Counted from the first letter of the stretch, positions 8,343 to 18,629 are shown. The stretch: 64,000 bases of DNA from Pantoea sp. Lij88 (GCF_030062155.1 NZ_CP118269.1:2356001-2420000); one strand, 5' to 3'. Notes: generated by a model from the letters alone, not told the origin. Numbers and translations are program-made.

Positions 8343-9251
8343 TCAGCCATGGATAAACTGCGTCTCACACTGCCGGGCGATCTCCCACAGTCTGTTACGG
8401 ATGACCTGCTTAAGTTGCAGAGTGGACTGCGACTGAGGCTGGTCACGACGACTGATCAGCATCACTTCAAACGGCAGGGGCTGCGCGATAGGCAGCAGTT
8501 TTAACTGTTCGGCATAGCGACAGGCAGTGAAGAGATCCACGACGCCCGCGCCGCCGCCTGCCAGCACCATATCCGCAATGACCGAGTAGGTTTTGATCGA
8601 CAGCGAGACGGCCGGGTTCAGTTTTTTATCGCGCAGCGCACGATGCAGTACGCGCCCCAGCGGATCCTGCGCCTGCATCATCAGTAAATTATTGTTGCAC
8701 AACCACTCCAGCGTAACGGGTTCATGCCGGGGATGATGGAGCGGTAACAGCGCCACCATCGAGGACTGGAACAGAGGTTCAGCCAGCAGATCCGCATCGA
8801 CCTGCTGACCAAAAACCAGCGCGAAGTCGAGCTGATTCTCCAGAATCATCTGGCATAAGGTACTGAAGTGCTCGGTGACCAGTTCCACACTGACGGAGGC
8901 CATCTGTTGCCGCCAGGTGACCAGCGCAGGAGCCATCACCATCTGACCAAACGCGTGCGCCGCCCCGACGCGGACTAATTGCCCTTCGCCACGCCGCAGC
9001 TGCTCGGTGAGCTGGGTGATAGATTGCAGGCGCTGGCAGAGATCCTCTATTTCAGGCAGCAGGCGTCGCCCTTCTGCCGTCACACTCATTCCCTGTAGCC
9101 GTCGCTCAAACAGCGCAAATCCCAGCTGCTGCTCAGCGTGATTCAGCACACGGCTGATATTCGGCTGCGACACATTCAGCAGGCGCGCCGCTGCACTGAT
9201 GCTGCCGGTCTGTACGATGGCCTGAAAGACCTCTATATGGCGGAGCCGCAT
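8343..9251 (-). CDS. LysR-family transcriptional regulator
   Basis: 302 residues, a standard LysR length. The N-terminal winged helix-turn-helix (about 1-60) shows RHIEVFQAIVQTGSISAAARLLNVSQ and NISRVLNHAEQQLGFALFER; residues 90-300 are the effector-binding domain (VRVGAAHAFGQMVMAPALVTW). It lies downstream of the D-aminopeptidase end of the peptide operon, same strand, 137 bp apart. It may regulate that operon: LysR-type regulators are known next to DgcN/DgcA genes. It could instead act on the permease operon behind it. The inducer is not predictable. Confidence 0.9.
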   Translation of the reverse strand: MRLRHIEVFQAIVQTGSISAAARLLNVSQPNISRVLNHAEQQLGFALFERRLQGMSVTAEGRRLLPEIEDLCQRLQSITQLTEQLRRGEGQLVRVGAAHAFGQMVMAPALVTWRQQMASVSVELVTEHFSTLCQMILENQLDFALVFGQQVDADLLAEPLFQSSMVALLPLHHPRHEPVTLEWLCNNNLLMMQAQDPLGRVLHRALRDKKLNPAVSLSIKTYSVIADMVLAGGGAGVVDLFTACRYAEQLKLLPIAQPLPFEVMLISRRDQPQSQSTLQLKQVIRNRLWEIARQCETQFIHG

Positions 9252-9288
9252 GGTGATTTACCCTGGCTGGAATAGCGAACACGGAGGC

Positions 9289-9316
9289 CTCTCCGACCGG
9301 CTGCACCGGCGGAGAG
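9289..9316 (-). other. Inverted repeat between the D-aminopeptidase gene and the LysR gene
   Basis: CTCTCCG(A)CCGG pairs with CCGGCGGAGAG around a short loop. It lies just past the end of the eight-gene peptide operon. There is no T run on either side, so it is either an RNA-stabilising 3' hairpin or a weak terminator. Confidence 0.5.
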
Positions 9317-9388
9317 TGAGAGAGCCATCATGATCATGAAGCAAAAACTGTACCGCAAAACCGGCGCAGTCACCCAGGGATAATGCCG

Positions 9389-10210
9389 CTACGACTGGGT
9401 ACTCGCCAGATAAGAGAATGCGCTGAGTAAGCTGATTAACGTCTCCATCTTCTCCGCCTGATACGCCACGGTAACGGCATCGAGGCGCGTGACGCCGGGG
9501 ATCAGGCTGAACAGATCGGCCAGCACCGGTTTAGTGGCCTGAAGCTGCATCGCGTAAGGTGCCGTCAGGCGGGTTGTGCTCACCTGAGGGGGATGTTGCA
9601 GTGCGGTGCTGGCGGCGGTGGCGATGGCACGCTGGGCCGCCTGGGGGCTTATCGATTCCGCGCAGGTATGAGAAATGGCGCGTTTTACACAGACGTAATC
9701 GACTGACGGGTAGTGTTCCGCTATCCAGTTCTGTAACTGATCGTCGCCGGTGACCAGCAGCAATGGCGTGCCCTGTTCAGCGGCAGCGGCGGCATAAATA
9801 TCGGTTTCTCCCATCACCAGGCCATTGATATGAATACGCCAGAATGCACGACCGTTGATGGTATGCGCCAGTACGCCGGATTCACCTGCTGCGCTGTGAA
9901 ATCCCACCAGAAACAGCCCGTCGAACGTCTGCTGTTCTATCCCCTCCACCATCGACAGGCAGCGGGGTTTTCCCTGCACCAGTCGGGCGCGGGGATCGAT
10001 ATTTTCCGCACGTAAATTGGTCATCTGAGCATGGCTGTCTGCCACAACCACTTCCGTTGCCCCGCCTGCGAAAGCCCCTTCAATCGCGGCATTCACTTCC
10101 TGCTCCATCAGTCCCCGGGCCAGCTGATGTTCCGGGTGACCAGGTGTACATTGCTCCGGGCGCATGACCCCCGCGATACCTTCAATGTCGGCCGAGATAA
10201 AAATTTTCAT
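9389..10210 (-). CDS. M55 family D-aminopeptidase (DppA-like)
   Basis: 273 residues, typical of DppA, a zinc enzyme that removes N-terminal D-amino acids such as D-Ala from short peptides. Metal and family motifs are FISADIEGIAG at the N terminus, DSHAQMTNLR (about 58-67), GFHSAAGESGVLAHT (about 103-117) and MGETDIYAAAAAEQG. No signal peptide, so cytosolic. It is the last gene of the peptide operon; its ATG overlaps the stop of the S58 peptidase gene (ATGA). Together with the peptide importer this points to use of peptides with D-residues, for example from cell-wall turnover. Confidence 0.9.
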   Translation of the reverse strand: MKIFISADIEGIAGVMRPEQCTPGHPEHQLARGLMEQEVNAAIEGAFAGGATEVVVADSHAQMTNLRAENIDPRARLVQGKPRCLSMVEGIEQQTFDGLFLVGFHSAAGESGVLAHTINGRAFWRIHINGLVMGETDIYAAAAAEQGTPLLLVTGDDQLQNWIAEHYPSVDYVCVKRAISHTCAESISPQAAQRAIATAASTALQHPPQVSTTRLTAPYAMQLQATKPVLADLFSLIPGVTRLDAVTVAYQAEKMETLISLLSAFSYLASTQS

Positions 10211-11250
10211 GAGGTTAATTTATCCAGAATCTGCGTCAGTGAGGGGCGATGATGACCGCGAAAGCCGGTAACCGCCTCTGCGCTCAACAAGGCATCCAGT
10301 ACAGCCTGTTCCGTTGCATCTGCCGCCGCCGCAAGCAGCGGCTCCAGCATGTCATCCTGTGGCGGCTGCGGCAGCGGTTGTGTTGAAAATGCCACCGCAA
10401 TATCGCCGGAGCCGTGGCCCCAGTAACTGCCCAGCCGTCCCAGACCAGCACCGGCCCGCTTCGCAATGCGCTTCAGCTGACGGGCGTCCAGCGGGGCATC
10501 CGTCGCCATGATGATGATGACAGAACCGGCATCCAGCTGTGGCGCATCTCCCGCCAGCAGCGGCGCAATCATCTCACCCGTCCGCACGCCATCCAGCGTT
10601 AACGCCTCCAGCGTGCCGAAATTGGCCAGCACCAGCACGCCAAGCGTGGCGTTGAGCGAGGGAATCACGCGCGAGGCGGTTCCGATGCCCCCTTTCAGGC
10701 TGAAACAGCTCATCCCGCGTCCCGCGCCAACGCTGCCACGCGCAAAGTCGGCAGAGGCCGTCTGCAGCGCCGCCTGCGCCATCGCCTCACTGATAGCCAG
10801 CGCCTGGATATCATTCAGCCAGCCATCGTTGCACTCCAGCGCCAGTGGGTTGACCGTGGGCAACGTGCGGCCCAGTTCCGGGTTGCGACGGATGGCATCC
10901 CGCACCAGCGTGGTAAACAGCGTGCCGACCGCCAGCGTGTTACTGAGCAGGATCGGCGTCTGAAGCACGCCCAGCGCCTCTATCTGGACCAGTCCGACGG
11001 GTTTGGCAAAGCCGTTCAGCACCTCAGCGCCACACGGCAGCGGCGTGAGAAACAGATTGTCGCCCGGCGGTACGATAGCGGTGACGCCAGTCTGCTTTTC
11101 GCCTTCATTCAGCGTGTAATGTCCGACACGTACGCCCGCAACATCGCTGATGCGATTAGTGGGGCCGCATGCGCTTCGCGGCTGCCCAAGCTGACGTCTG
11201 TCACGCCAGCGATCCAGCAGCAGATCGCGCTGCCGTTGTTGGAAATCCAT
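10207..11250 (-). CDS. P1/S58 family self-processing aminopeptidase (DmpA-like)
   Basis: 347 residues. S58 peptidases cleave themselves at a Gly-Ser bond to form an alpha/beta heterodimer whose new N-terminal Ser is the nucleophile; they remove L- or D-Ala or beta-Ala from small peptides. The autocleavage motif DAG/SVIIIMATDAPLD places the nucleophile at Ser243. Other family marks are ISDVAGVRVGHYTL, GVTAIVPPG, RGSVGAGRGMSCFSLKGGIG and SYWGHGSGDIAVAF. The ATG at 11250 follows AAGGG and starts 2 bp after the end of the permease gene; the longer frame from 11409 is unsupported. A partner of the D-aminopeptidase encoded next. Confidence 0.9.
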   Translation of the reverse strand: MDFQQRQRDLLLDRWRDRRQLGQPRSACGPTNRISDVAGVRVGHYTLNEGEKQTGVTAIVPPGDNLFLTPLPCGAEVLNGFAKPVGLVQIEALGVLQTPILLSNTLAVGTLFTTLVRDAIRRNPELGRTLPTVNPLALECNDGWLNDIQALAISEAMAQAALQTASADFARGSVGAGRGMSCFSLKGGIGTASRVIPSLNATLGVLVLANFGTLEALTLDGVRTGEMIAPLLAGDAPQLDAGSVIIIMATDAPLDARQLKRIAKRAGAGLGRLGSYWGHGSGDIAVAFSTQPLPQPPQDDMLEPLLAAAADATEQAVLDALLSAEAVTGFRGHHRPSLTQILDKLTS

Positions 11251-11252
11251 AG

Positions 11253-12137
11253 TCAGCCCTTGAGTTTGGGATCGAGCGTGTCGCGCAGCGCGTCTCCAAG
11301 CAGATTGAATGCCAGCACGGTGATAAAGATCGCCAGCCCCGGAAATACGCTCATATGCCAGGATCCGGCCATCATCATGCTGCGGCTCATCGCCAGAATG
11401 TTGCCCCATTCCGGCACGTCTGGCTCCGGACCCAGTCCGATAAAACTCAGGCCCGCCGCGGTCAGAATACTGGTGCCGATGCGCATGGTGAAGTAGACAA
11501 TGACGCTGGAGAGCGTGCCGGGCAGAATATGCCGCAGAATAATCACCCGGTCTGGCGCACCGGCACAGCGCACGGCTTCAACATAGGCAGCCTGCTTCAG
11601 AGAGAGCGTTGATGCCCGCACGATACGCGCAAATACCGGTACGCTGAATACTGCGACCGCGATAATAACATTGTTCAGGCCCGTGCCCAGCAGCGCCACC
11701 ACCGCAATGGCCAGCAACATGCCCGGAAAGGCAAATAATACGTCGGCACCGCGCATGATCAGCATATCGACCCAGCCGCCGTAATAGCCCGCCAGTAAAC
11801 CCAGCATGACCCCAACCAACATACCGATCGTCACCGACAGCACGCCGATATAGAGCGAGATACGCGCGCCATAGATAATGCGACTGAGCAGATCGCGCCC
11901 CAGTTCGTCGGTCCCCATCCAGTGTGCCGCCGTGGGTGGCGATGATAACGCCATCCAGTCCGGGGCCATGGGATCCCAGGGCGCCAGCCAGGGTGCAAAG
12001 ATCGCCACCACAATTAATAACAGGACGAACCCGCCTGAAACCAGCGCCAGAGGGTTACGTACAAAGGCATGCAGGAAGTCACGCCACGGCGAACGAATGA
12101 TCTGAGGCGGGTTTTCAGTCAGCGATTGAATACTCAT
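11253..12137 (-). CDS. Peptide ABC transporter permease, DppC type
   Basis: 294 residues. Inner-membrane subunit with an N-terminal segment ([36 protein letters not shown]) typical of OppC/DppC and five further membrane helices. The EAA loop for ATPase contact is [22 protein letters not shown] (about 178-199). Partners are the DppB-like permease upstream (ATGA overlap), the fused ATPase and the binding protein. The role is import of short peptides. Confidence 0.92.
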   Translation of the reverse strand: MSIQSLTENPPQIIRSPWRDFLHAFVRNPLALVSGGFVLLLIVVAIFAPWLAPWDPMAPDWMALSSPPTAAHWMGTDELGRDLLSRIIYGARISLYIGVLSVTIGMLVGVMLGLLAGYYGGWVDMLIMRGADVLFAFPGMLLAIAVVALLGTGLNNVIIAVAVFSVPVFARIVRASTLSLKQAAYVEAVRCAGAPDRVIILRHILPGTLSSVIVYFTMRIGTSILTAAGLSFIGLGPEPDVPEWGNILAMSRSMMMAGSWHMSVFPGLAIFITVLAFNLLGDALRDTLDPKLKG

Positions 12138-13066
12138 TTCGGCTCCTGTCGCAGACGAATAGCCGGATTGACCACCGCGTATAGCAGATCGACCAGCAGA
12201 TTAATCACGATAAACTCAAACACGAACAGCATCACCAGCGCCTGAATGACCGGCTGATCCTGCGCTTTGATCGACTCAATCAATAACCAGCCTAACCCTG
12301 GCCAGTTGAAAACACTCTCCACGACGATGGAGCCGCCCAGCAGAAAACCGAACTGCAGGCCCAGCATGGTAATCACCGGGATGAGCGCATTGCGCATCAC
12401 ATGTTTCCACGTGACCAGGCGGTTACGCAGCCCTTTTGCCCTGGCGGTCCGCACGTAGTCTTCCTGCGCGACCTCCAGGAAGGCCGAGCGGGTAAAACGC
12501 GCCATGACCGCCGCAACCGATGAACCCAGCGTGATGGCGGGCAGGACAATATCGCTGGCCTGGTTAAAGCCGCTGACCGAGAACAGCCCGAAAGGCATCG
12601 CGACGAACTGGATGAGCAACAGTCCCAGCCAGAAGGCCGGCATTGAAATGCCGCCTACCGCCGCGCTCATCAGCGTCCAGTCCTGCCATCGTCCCCGTTT
12701 CAGTGCAGCCATCACGCCGAATAACAAACCGAGAATGACGGACCAGGTAAAACCCGCCAGGGCGAGCCACAGTGTCGGCATGAAGCCTTCCCTGATCACC
12801 GTCAGCACGGGTTGCTGGGTGCGATACGTGGTGCCCAGATCGCCCTGCAACAGGCTGCCGATCCAGTGAACATACTGCTGCGGCAGCGGATCGTTAAGCC
12901 CGAGATGCTGACGCGCCGCTTCGATCGCCTCAACCGGCGCATCCGGCCCGGCATAAATGCGCGCCGGGTCGCCCGGCATGAGCTTGATAAAACCGAAAAC
13001 CAGCAACGAGACCACCAGCAAAACCGGGATCATCTCCAGCAATCGGCGAATGATGTATGCAAACAT
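12134..13066 (-). CDS. Peptide ABC transporter permease, DppB type
   Basis: 310 residues, the standard length of DppB/GsiC. It starts [35 protein letters not shown], the family signature, and has six membrane segments. The EAA loop is [28 protein letters not shown]. It forms the inner-membrane channel with the DppC-like subunit, whose start overlaps its stop. It follows the binding-protein gene by 82 bp. Confidence 0.92.
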   Translation of the reverse strand: MFAYIIRRLLEMIPVLLVVSLLVFGFIKLMPGDPARIYAGPDAPVEAIEAARQHLGLNDPLPQQYVHWIGSLLQGDLGTTYRTQQPVLTVIREGFMPTLWLALAGFTWSVILGLLFGVMAALKRGRWQDWTLMSAAVGGISMPAFWLGLLLIQFVAMPFGLFSVSGFNQASDIVLPAITLGSSVAAVMARFTRSAFLEVAQEDYVRTARAKGLRNRLVTWKHVMRNALIPVITMLGLQFGFLLGGSIVVESVFNWPGLGWLLIESIKAQDQPVIQALVMLFVFEFIVINLLVDLLYAVVNPAIRLRQEPK

Positions 13067-13148
13067 GCCATTCCCTGAAATGAGGTGCGACTGGCCTCCT
13101 CACGCCCCCGACCCGTTGCGGACAGGGGGCGAGAAAGAAGAAACCGTC

Positions 13149-14690
13149 TTATTTAAAGGACGCCTGAGTGAACAGTAAATTGCCATCAGGCAGCATCGAA
13201 ACGCCGCCGAGCGTGTTGCGCTTGCCCACCAGATTGTCTGGCGTGCCAAGGAACGCCACCGGGGCTTCTTTCCACAACACCTTCTGCGCCTGGGCATAGG
13301 CGATGCCACGCTTTGCCGGATCGGCCGTCGCCAGCCCGGCCGCTATCGCTTTGTCTGCGTCAGGGTTGCTGAAGTAAGAGACGTTATAGGAGGTCGGCAC
13401 CCAGGATTCGGTGGCAAACAGCGGACGCAGCGCCCAGTCGGCATCACCGGTTGAGGTCGACCAGCCGCCATAATAGAGGTCAAACTCCGCCTTTTTCGGG
13501 TCCTGAACGCCCCACAATTTTGCATTGCGCGTACCGGAATCCATCGGGGTTACCGTGACACGAATGCCCGCCGTGGCCAGTTGTGCTTTCAGCACCTGAG
13601 CGGCACGGACGCTGGCCGTGGCATTCGTTACCCAGAGCTTCAGATCCAGCCCGTCCGGATAGCCCGCCGCTTTCAGCAAGGCTCTGGCCTTATCCGGCGC
13701 ATAGCTGTAATCAGGATCGCCCTGTTTCTGATAGAACTGTACGCCTTCCGGTATCGCGGAGGTGGCCGGTTTGCCCAGACCGGCAAAGGCCACTTTCAGC
13801 CACAGATTACGGTCAATCGCGTAGTTGATTGCCTGACGCACCCGAACATCGGCCAGCGGTTTGTGCTGCGTGTTGATCGCCATGTAATAAAGATAAATGC
13901 TCGGATCGCGCTGAATGGAGAGATGGCTGTCCTGCTTCACGGCCGCGATCAGGTCTGACGGCAGCGGCCAGATGGCATCCACCTGACCCGATTTCAGCGC
14001 CGCTACTCGTGTCGCATCTTCCGGACTCGGCGAGAAGATGACATGGTCGACTTTAGGCCATCCCTGCTGCCAGTAGCCTGCATATCTGGCCAGGGTAACG
14101 GCTTTGCCCGGTTTCCAGTCAACAAAGGTAAACGGACCGGTTCCCACCGGATGCAGCCGCAACTGCGCTTCGACCGGATATTGCTTCAGAATCGCTGGAC
14201 TCCACATCACCGCGGAAGGATGCGCCAGCGTGTTGATAAAGGCCCCGAACGACTGATTGAGATCGATTTTCACCCGGTCGGGTGCCAGCACCGTGACCTT
14301 ATCGATCATTTTGTAGAGGCTGTTACGCTTCAGCCCTTTTTTCTGGTCTGCCAGACGCTCAAGGTTAGCTTTAACGGCTTCGGCATCAAAAGGGGTACCG
14401 TCCTGGAAAGTGACGCCTTTGCGCAGCGTCAGCGTAAATTCGGTGGCACTGTCATTGGAGGTATAACCGGTCGCCAGCCAGGGCTGCAGCTTCATCTGAG
14501 GATCAAACTGGAACAGGCGCTCGAAGATGCCGCTCTGAACCGAATAGCTGACATTATCCGAGGTGTCGTGCGGATCCAGCCCCGTGATATCGGCATACAT
14601 TGAAATGCGCAGATCCTGTGCCTGCGCAGTCATGACCAGCGTCGTCGTCAGTGCGAGGGCTAGCGTAGTGCGGCGAAAAAGCGTTTTCAT
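13149..14690 (-). CDS. Periplasmic peptide-binding protein (SBP family 5)
   Basis: 513 residues. A clear signal peptide (MKTLFRRTTLALALTTTLVMTAQAQ, cleavage after AQA) is followed by the DppA/OppA/GsiB fold: ISMYADITGLDPHDT, FERLFQFDPQ, ATEFTLTLRKGVTFQDGTPFDA and RVRQAINYAIDRN. It delivers a peptide ligand to the DppB/C-like permease. The ATG at 14690 has AGGAG eight bases upstream and opens the signal peptide; the 81-residue extension of the frame is not coding. Ligand preference cannot be read directly; context suggests peptides containing D-amino acids. Confidence 0.92.
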   Translation of the reverse strand: MKTLFRRTTLALALTTTLVMTAQAQDLRISMYADITGLDPHDTSDNVSYSVQSGIFERLFQFDPQMKLQPWLATGYTSNDSATEFTLTLRKGVTFQDGTPFDAEAVKANLERLADQKKGLKRNSLYKMIDKVTVLAPDRVKIDLNQSFGAFINTLAHPSAVMWSPAILKQYPVEAQLRLHPVGTGPFTFVDWKPGKAVTLARYAGYWQQGWPKVDHVIFSPSPEDATRVAALKSGQVDAIWPLPSDLIAAVKQDSHLSIQRDPSIYLYYMAINTQHKPLADVRVRQAINYAIDRNLWLKVAFAGLGKPATSAIPEGVQFYQKQGDPDYSYAPDKARALLKAAGYPDGLDLKLWVTNATASVRAAQVLKAQLATAGIRVTVTPMDSGTRNAKLWGVQDPKKAEFDLYYGGWSTSTGDADWALRPLFATESWVPTSYNVSYFSNPDADKAIAAGLATADPAKRGIAYAQAQKVLWKEAPVAFLGTPDNLVGKRNTLGGVSMLPDGNLLFTQASFK

Positions 14691-14712
14691 ACATTCTCCT
14701 GGTCGTTGAGGA

Positions 14713-16578
14713 TTACTGCAATGCAATGCCGTCAGCGACCCAGTGCTGGGGCGCAACCTGGCGATAACGGGGTTTGGTAACCGTTTCGCCCACCTTACGC
14801 AACGGCGAGGGAATTTCGCTGTCATCGAAAAGTCGGGGCTGACGGTTCTCTGGATCCGCGACCGGCACGGAGGCCAGCAGACGTTGGGTATAGGGATGTT
14901 GCGGCTGATTAAAGACTGACTGGCGCGGTCCAAGCTCGACTATCTGGCCGAGGTACATCACCGCGACGCGATTCGCAATACGCTCGACGACCGCCATGTC
15001 GTGAGAGATGAAAATCCATGCCACGCCCGTTTGCTGCTGCAGGTCCATCATCAGATTCACCACCTGCGCCTGAATTGAGACATCGAGCGCCGACACCGCT
15101 TCATCCGCAATAATCACTTTCGGTTTCAGCGCCATGGCGCGGGCAATGGCAATACGCTGACGCTGACCGCCAGAAAATTCGTGCGGATAACGACGCGCGT
15201 GCTCTGGCAGGAGGCCGACGCTTTTCAGCAGCGCATCGATCTGTGGAGAGGCCTGTTCAAGTGAAGAGACCATGCCATGTAACAGCAACGGCTCGGCAAT
15301 GGTGAACCCTACTGTCAGGCGGGGATTCAGAGACGCATAGGGATCCTGAAACACCATCTGGATTTCACGCCGGAGCGGCTGGAACTCCGCCTCTTTCAGG
15401 TCAGAGATTTCCTTTCCTTCAAAATGAATGCTTTCAGCCTCACTGTTGATGAGGCGCATCAGCGCCCGTCCGGTTGTCGATTTGCCACAGCCGCTTTCGC
15501 CCACGATCGCCAGGGTTTCACCTGGCCACAGACTGAAATCAACCTGCTCCACCGCATGCACATGATGCGTCAGGCCCGAAAAGATGCCGCTGCGGATGGG
15601 GTAATAGACTTTCAACCCGCGTACATCCAGCAGCGGCGCCTCGTCATAGCGCGCGGTTTGCTGCTCGCTTTGCACAGCGTCCCGCGCGCCGGGCAGAGGA
15701 AAGCGGTGCGGCCACGCGTGTTCCCGCATATCGCCGAGTCTGGGTACGGCAGCCAGTAACGCCTGGGTATAAGCGTGCTGCGGGGCGGCAAAAATCTCAG
15801 ACACGGTTCCCTGCTCGACCACTTCGCCTCGCAGCATGACCACCACGCGATCGGCGATTTCCGCAACCACGCCCATATCATGGGTGATAAACAGCACCGC
15901 CATCTGTTTCTCGCGTTGCAGGTCACGCAGTATATGAAGAATGCGCGCCTGCACGGTGACATCCAGGGCAGTGGTAGGCTCATCAGCAATCAGGAGTTGC
16001 GGATCACAGGCAAGGGCCTGCGCAATCATCACACGCTGCCGCATGCCGCCTGACAGCGAGTGCGGATAGCTTTTCATGACGCGATCCACGTCGGCGATGC
16101 GCACCTGTCGCAGTAATTCACATGCGCGCGCATGGGCCTGCTTTCTGTCACACAGGTGATGATCGCGTAATGCCTCGGTAAGTTGATCATCAATGCGCAG
16201 CACCGGATTCAGCGAGGTCATGGGCTCCTGAAAGATCATCGCCATTTCACGGCCACGCAGTGTGCGGCGCTGAGCGTCATCCAGCGTTTCTAACGCATGC
16301 ACTTTTCCGCTCCGGTCGCGAAACTGCATGCTGCCTCGATCGATACGGCCGTTGTTTGCCAGCAGGCCCATCACCGCCAGTGACGTGACCGATTTACCCG
16401 ATCCGCTTTCACCCACCACGGCGACAATTTCACCCGGATTAATGGCAAAACTGATGCCTTTGAGTGCCTGATTCTCTCCGCTGCGGCCATGAAATGAGAC
16501 GCTGAGATCCTGAATCGCCAGCACGGGAGATGGCGAAGCCGCGCGGGTTGCCGGGGAAGTACGTTGTGTGTCCGTCAT
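14713..16578 (-). CDS. Fused double ATPase of the peptide ABC transporter (GsiA/DppDF type)
   Basis: 621 residues with two ABC ATPase domains in one chain, as in GsiA. Domain 1 has Walker A GESGSGKS (about 55-62), signature [16 protein letters not shown] and Walker [13 protein letters not shown]. Domain 2 has [24 protein letters not shown] and [12 protein letters not shown]. Both sites look intact. It powers the DppB/C-like permease from the cytosolic side. The second gene downstream of the epimerase; the start ATG at 16578 has GAGG upstream. GsiA proper imports glutathione, but the neighbours here argue for another peptide. Confidence 0.93.
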   Translation of the reverse strand: MTDTQRTSPATRAASPSPVLAIQDLSVSFHGRSGENQALKGISFAINPGEIVAVVGESGSGKSVTSLAVMGLLANNGRIDRGSMQFRDRSGKVHALETLDDAQRRTLRGREMAMIFQEPMTSLNPVLRIDDQLTEALRDHHLCDRKQAHARACELLRQVRIADVDRVMKSYPHSLSGGMRQRVMIAQALACDPQLLIADEPTTALDVTVQARILHILRDLQREKQMAVLFITHDMGVVAEIADRVVVMLRGEVVEQGTVSEIFAAPQHAYTQALLAAVPRLGDMREHAWPHRFPLPGARDAVQSEQQTARYDEAPLLDVRGLKVYYPIRSGIFSGLTHHVHAVEQVDFSLWPGETLAIVGESGCGKSTTGRALMRLINSEAESIHFEGKEISDLKEAEFQPLRREIQMVFQDPYASLNPRLTVGFTIAEPLLLHGMVSSLEQASPQIDALLKSVGLLPEHARRYPHEFSGGQRQRIAIARAMALKPKVIIADEAVSALDVSIQAQVVNLMMDLQQQTGVAWIFISHDMAVVERIANRVAVMYLGQIVELGPRQSVFNQPQHPYTQRLLASVPVADPENRQPRLFDDSEIPSPLRKVGETVTKPRYRQVAPQHWVADGIALQ

Positions 16579-16593
16579 CGTCGCCTCGCAGAG

Positions 16594-17559
16594 TTATAGC
16601 CAGATACGGCCTTCGGAGTAGCTCAGGAAAGGAGAACTGTCGGCGGCAAGCCAGATAGGCCCATCCAGATCGACGAACTCAGCGTTAACCGCGACGGGCA
16701 ATGCGGCCTCCATGGCCAGTGACGATCCCAGCATGCAACCGACCATGATGCGCATATTCAGCATCCGGGCTTCATTCACCATCGCCAGCGCTTCGGTCAG
16801 GCCACCGCACTTATCCAGTTTGATGTTGACCATCTCGTAACGATCGCGTAATCCGGCAATGTCTGCCCGCGTATGGCAGCTCTCATCAGCACAGACCGGT
16901 ATCGGATGCTTAAAGCGTTGCAGGTCATGATCCTGTCCGGCGGGAAGGGGTTGCTCCACCATCGCAATGTTGAAGGCCTTCAGTGCCACCAGCAGGCTTT
17001 CCAGGTCCAGCCCCGACCAGGCTTCATTGGCATCGATAATGAGCGTGGCATGCGGTGCCGCCGCACGAATCGCCGCCACTTTTTCCAGAATCTCACTGCG
17101 GTCGAGCTTAATTTTGAGCAGGATGGCACCACGTGACACGGCATCCGCCGCCGCGAGAGCCATCAATTCCTGTGTATCCAGGCTGAGGGTTTCTGCCGTC
17201 ACCACCGACGCTGGCTGAGAGCACGCACTCATTTGCCACAGCGTCTGATTCGCCCGTGCGGCATCAAGTCGCCAAAGCGCACAGTCCAGCACGTTGCGCG
17301 CTGAACCGGCGGGTAAACGGTGTTGCAGATCATGACGGCTGAGACCCGACTCCACGTCAGTGCGTACCGCTTCGAGCAGGGCCTGAACGCTGTCGGGCGT
17401 CTCATCGTAGCGGGCCGTCGGGGTACATTCGCCCTGCCCGATGAACCCCTCCTGCTCCAGCGTGACCCGGACGACCGTCACGGCGGTACGGGTTCCGCGT
17501 GCGATAGCAAAAGGCCGGGCCAGCGGCAGCTCCACCACCTCAATCTGCAACTGTCGCAT
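16594..17559 (-). CDS. Enolase-superfamily dipeptide epimerase / DgcA-like
   Basis: 321 residues, the same size as E. coli L-Ala-D/L-Glu epimerase. The muconate-lactonising subgroup signatures are present: acid/base Lys in LLKIKLD, metal ligands in IDANEAW, VEQPLP and CADESC, and the second Lys in NIKLDKCGG. Two roles are known for this family in such a setting: epimerising Ala-Glu murein dipeptides, or, next to DUF1611/DgcN, converting N-acetyl-D-Glu to N-acetyl-L-Glu (DgcA). The DUF1611 neighbour, one base away, favours the second, but the peptide importer keeps the first open. The ATG at 17559 was chosen because the upstream frame overlaps the DgcN gene. Confidence 0.88.
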   Translation of the reverse strand: MRQLQIEVVELPLARPFAIARGTRTAVTVVRVTLEQEGFIGQGECTPTARYDETPDSVQALLEAVRTDVESGLSRHDLQHRLPAGSARNVLDCALWRLDAARANQTLWQMSACSQPASVVTAETLSLDTQELMALAAADAVSRGAILLKIKLDRSEILEKVAAIRAAAPHATLIIDANEAWSGLDLESLLVALKAFNIAMVEQPLPAGQDHDLQRFKHPIPVCADESCHTRADIAGLRDRYEMVNIKLDKCGGLTEALAMVNEARMLNMRIMVGCMLGSSLAMEAALPVAVNAEFVDLDGPIWLAADSSPFLSYSEGRIWL

Positions 17560-17560
17560 T

Positions 17561-18568
17561 TCAGCCACGCTCCTGAAGCAGTGCGGCGATCTCATCAATA
17601 CCAAAACGCACAGGATCCGTGGCCGGTAAGCCGAACTCAGCGCTGATTTCGGCGCAATAAGCGAGCGCCTCTTCTTCGCTGTAACTGGAGGTGTTGATAG
17701 CAAAACCCGCCAGCTGAACCGACTCACTGGTCACCTGCGCGGCACGCAGATTGGCTTCAACGCACGCCTGCAGGCTGACCATGGGCTGGTGTGGCAGATG
17801 ACGCATATGAGGACGTCCCATTTCATGGCACATGACCAGCCAGTGCGGTTGCGCACCGTGCATCAGCCCCATACTCACGCCCGCATAAGAGGGATGGAAC
17901 AGAGAGCCCTGGCCTTCGACGATATCCCAATGGTCCTCGTCATTTGCCGGTGACAGCGCTTCTGCTGCACCGGCAATAAAATCAGCGATGACCGCATCGA
18001 CAGCAATGCCCTCACCTGCGACCAGAATGCCGGTCTGCCCCGTGGCACGGAAATCAGCTTTCATGCCGCGCACACGCATTGCCGCTTCCAGCGCCAGTGA
18101 GGTGTACATTTTGCCCACTGAGCAGTCCGTACCCACCGTCAGTATCCGCTTACCTGAACGCTTCTTACCGCTGCCCACACTGAGCGTTGGTCGCATATGA
18201 CGCAGGTCAAAAAGCTCAACACCCGAAGCCTGCGCAAGCGCTACCAGTTCCGGCTCATCCACCAGCCGATGGTGCAGACCACTGGCAACATTCATGCCTG
18301 CTTTGATGGCACTTTTGATGGTTTCCAGCCAGTGTGCAGGCAGATAGCCGCCGGCATTGGCTGTGCCAAGCACCAGCGTTTTTGCGCCGCGCGCTATGGC
18401 ACCGGGAATATCCAGTTCATCGAGACCCAGGCTGACCGTACAGCCCGGCAGTTTGATTTCGCCAACGCACTGCTCCGGCCGCCAGATATGAACGCCGCGC
18501 GCCGTTTTTGCCGCGAGGGGATCGGTTACATCGCCAAGAAAGAGTAAATAGGGTTGTGGGATTAGCAT
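17561..18568 (-). CDS. DUF1611 family protein, DgcN-like D-glutamate N-acetyltransferase
   Basis: 335 residues. N-terminal Rossmann-like part (LLFLGDVTDPLAAKTARGVHIWRPE) and C-terminal P-loop-like part with KRILTVGTDCSVGKMYTSLALE (about 151-172), the hallmark of DUF1611. The family member DgcN has been shown to acetylate D-glutamate as the first step of a D-Glu catabolic pathway, with DgcA as the second enzyme; the same pair is adjacent here. It is the first gene of the eight-gene operon. The ATG at 18568 follows GAGAGA; upstream Met codons lack a site. Confidence 0.82.
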   Translation of the reverse strand: MLIPQPYLLFLGDVTDPLAAKTARGVHIWRPEQCVGEIKLPGCTVSLGLDELDIPGAIARGAKTLVLGTANAGGYLPAHWLETIKSAIKAGMNVASGLHHRLVDEPELVALAQASGVELFDLRHMRPTLSVGSGKKRSGKRILTVGTDCSVGKMYTSLALEAAMRVRGMKADFRATGQTGILVAGEGIAVDAVIADFIAGAAEALSPANDEDHWDIVEGQGSLFHPSYAGVSMGLMHGAQPHWLVMCHEMGRPHMRHLPHQPMVSLQACVEANLRAAQVTSESVQLAGFAINTSSYSEEEALAYCAEISAEFGLPATDPVRFGIDEIAALLQERG

Positions 18569-18597
18569 GTTGTCTCTCGTTTCAGCCAAAAGATCAG

Positions 18598-18629
18598 GTT
18601 CTGAAACCACTATTTCATGCGTTCTGAAA
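18598..18629. repeat. Direct repeat GTTCTGAAA upstream of the peptide operon
   Basis: GTTCTGAAA occurs at 18598-18606 and again at 18621-18629, 23 bp apart (about two helix turns), 30-60 bp before the first gene of the operon. The spacing fits an operator bound on one face of DNA, for example by the LysR protein. Confidence 0.4.

Noticed and set aside
14691..14933. N-terminal extension of the peptide-binding protein
   Set aside because: The extension is antisense-like, overlaps the ATPase gene and would bury the signal peptide that begins at 14690.
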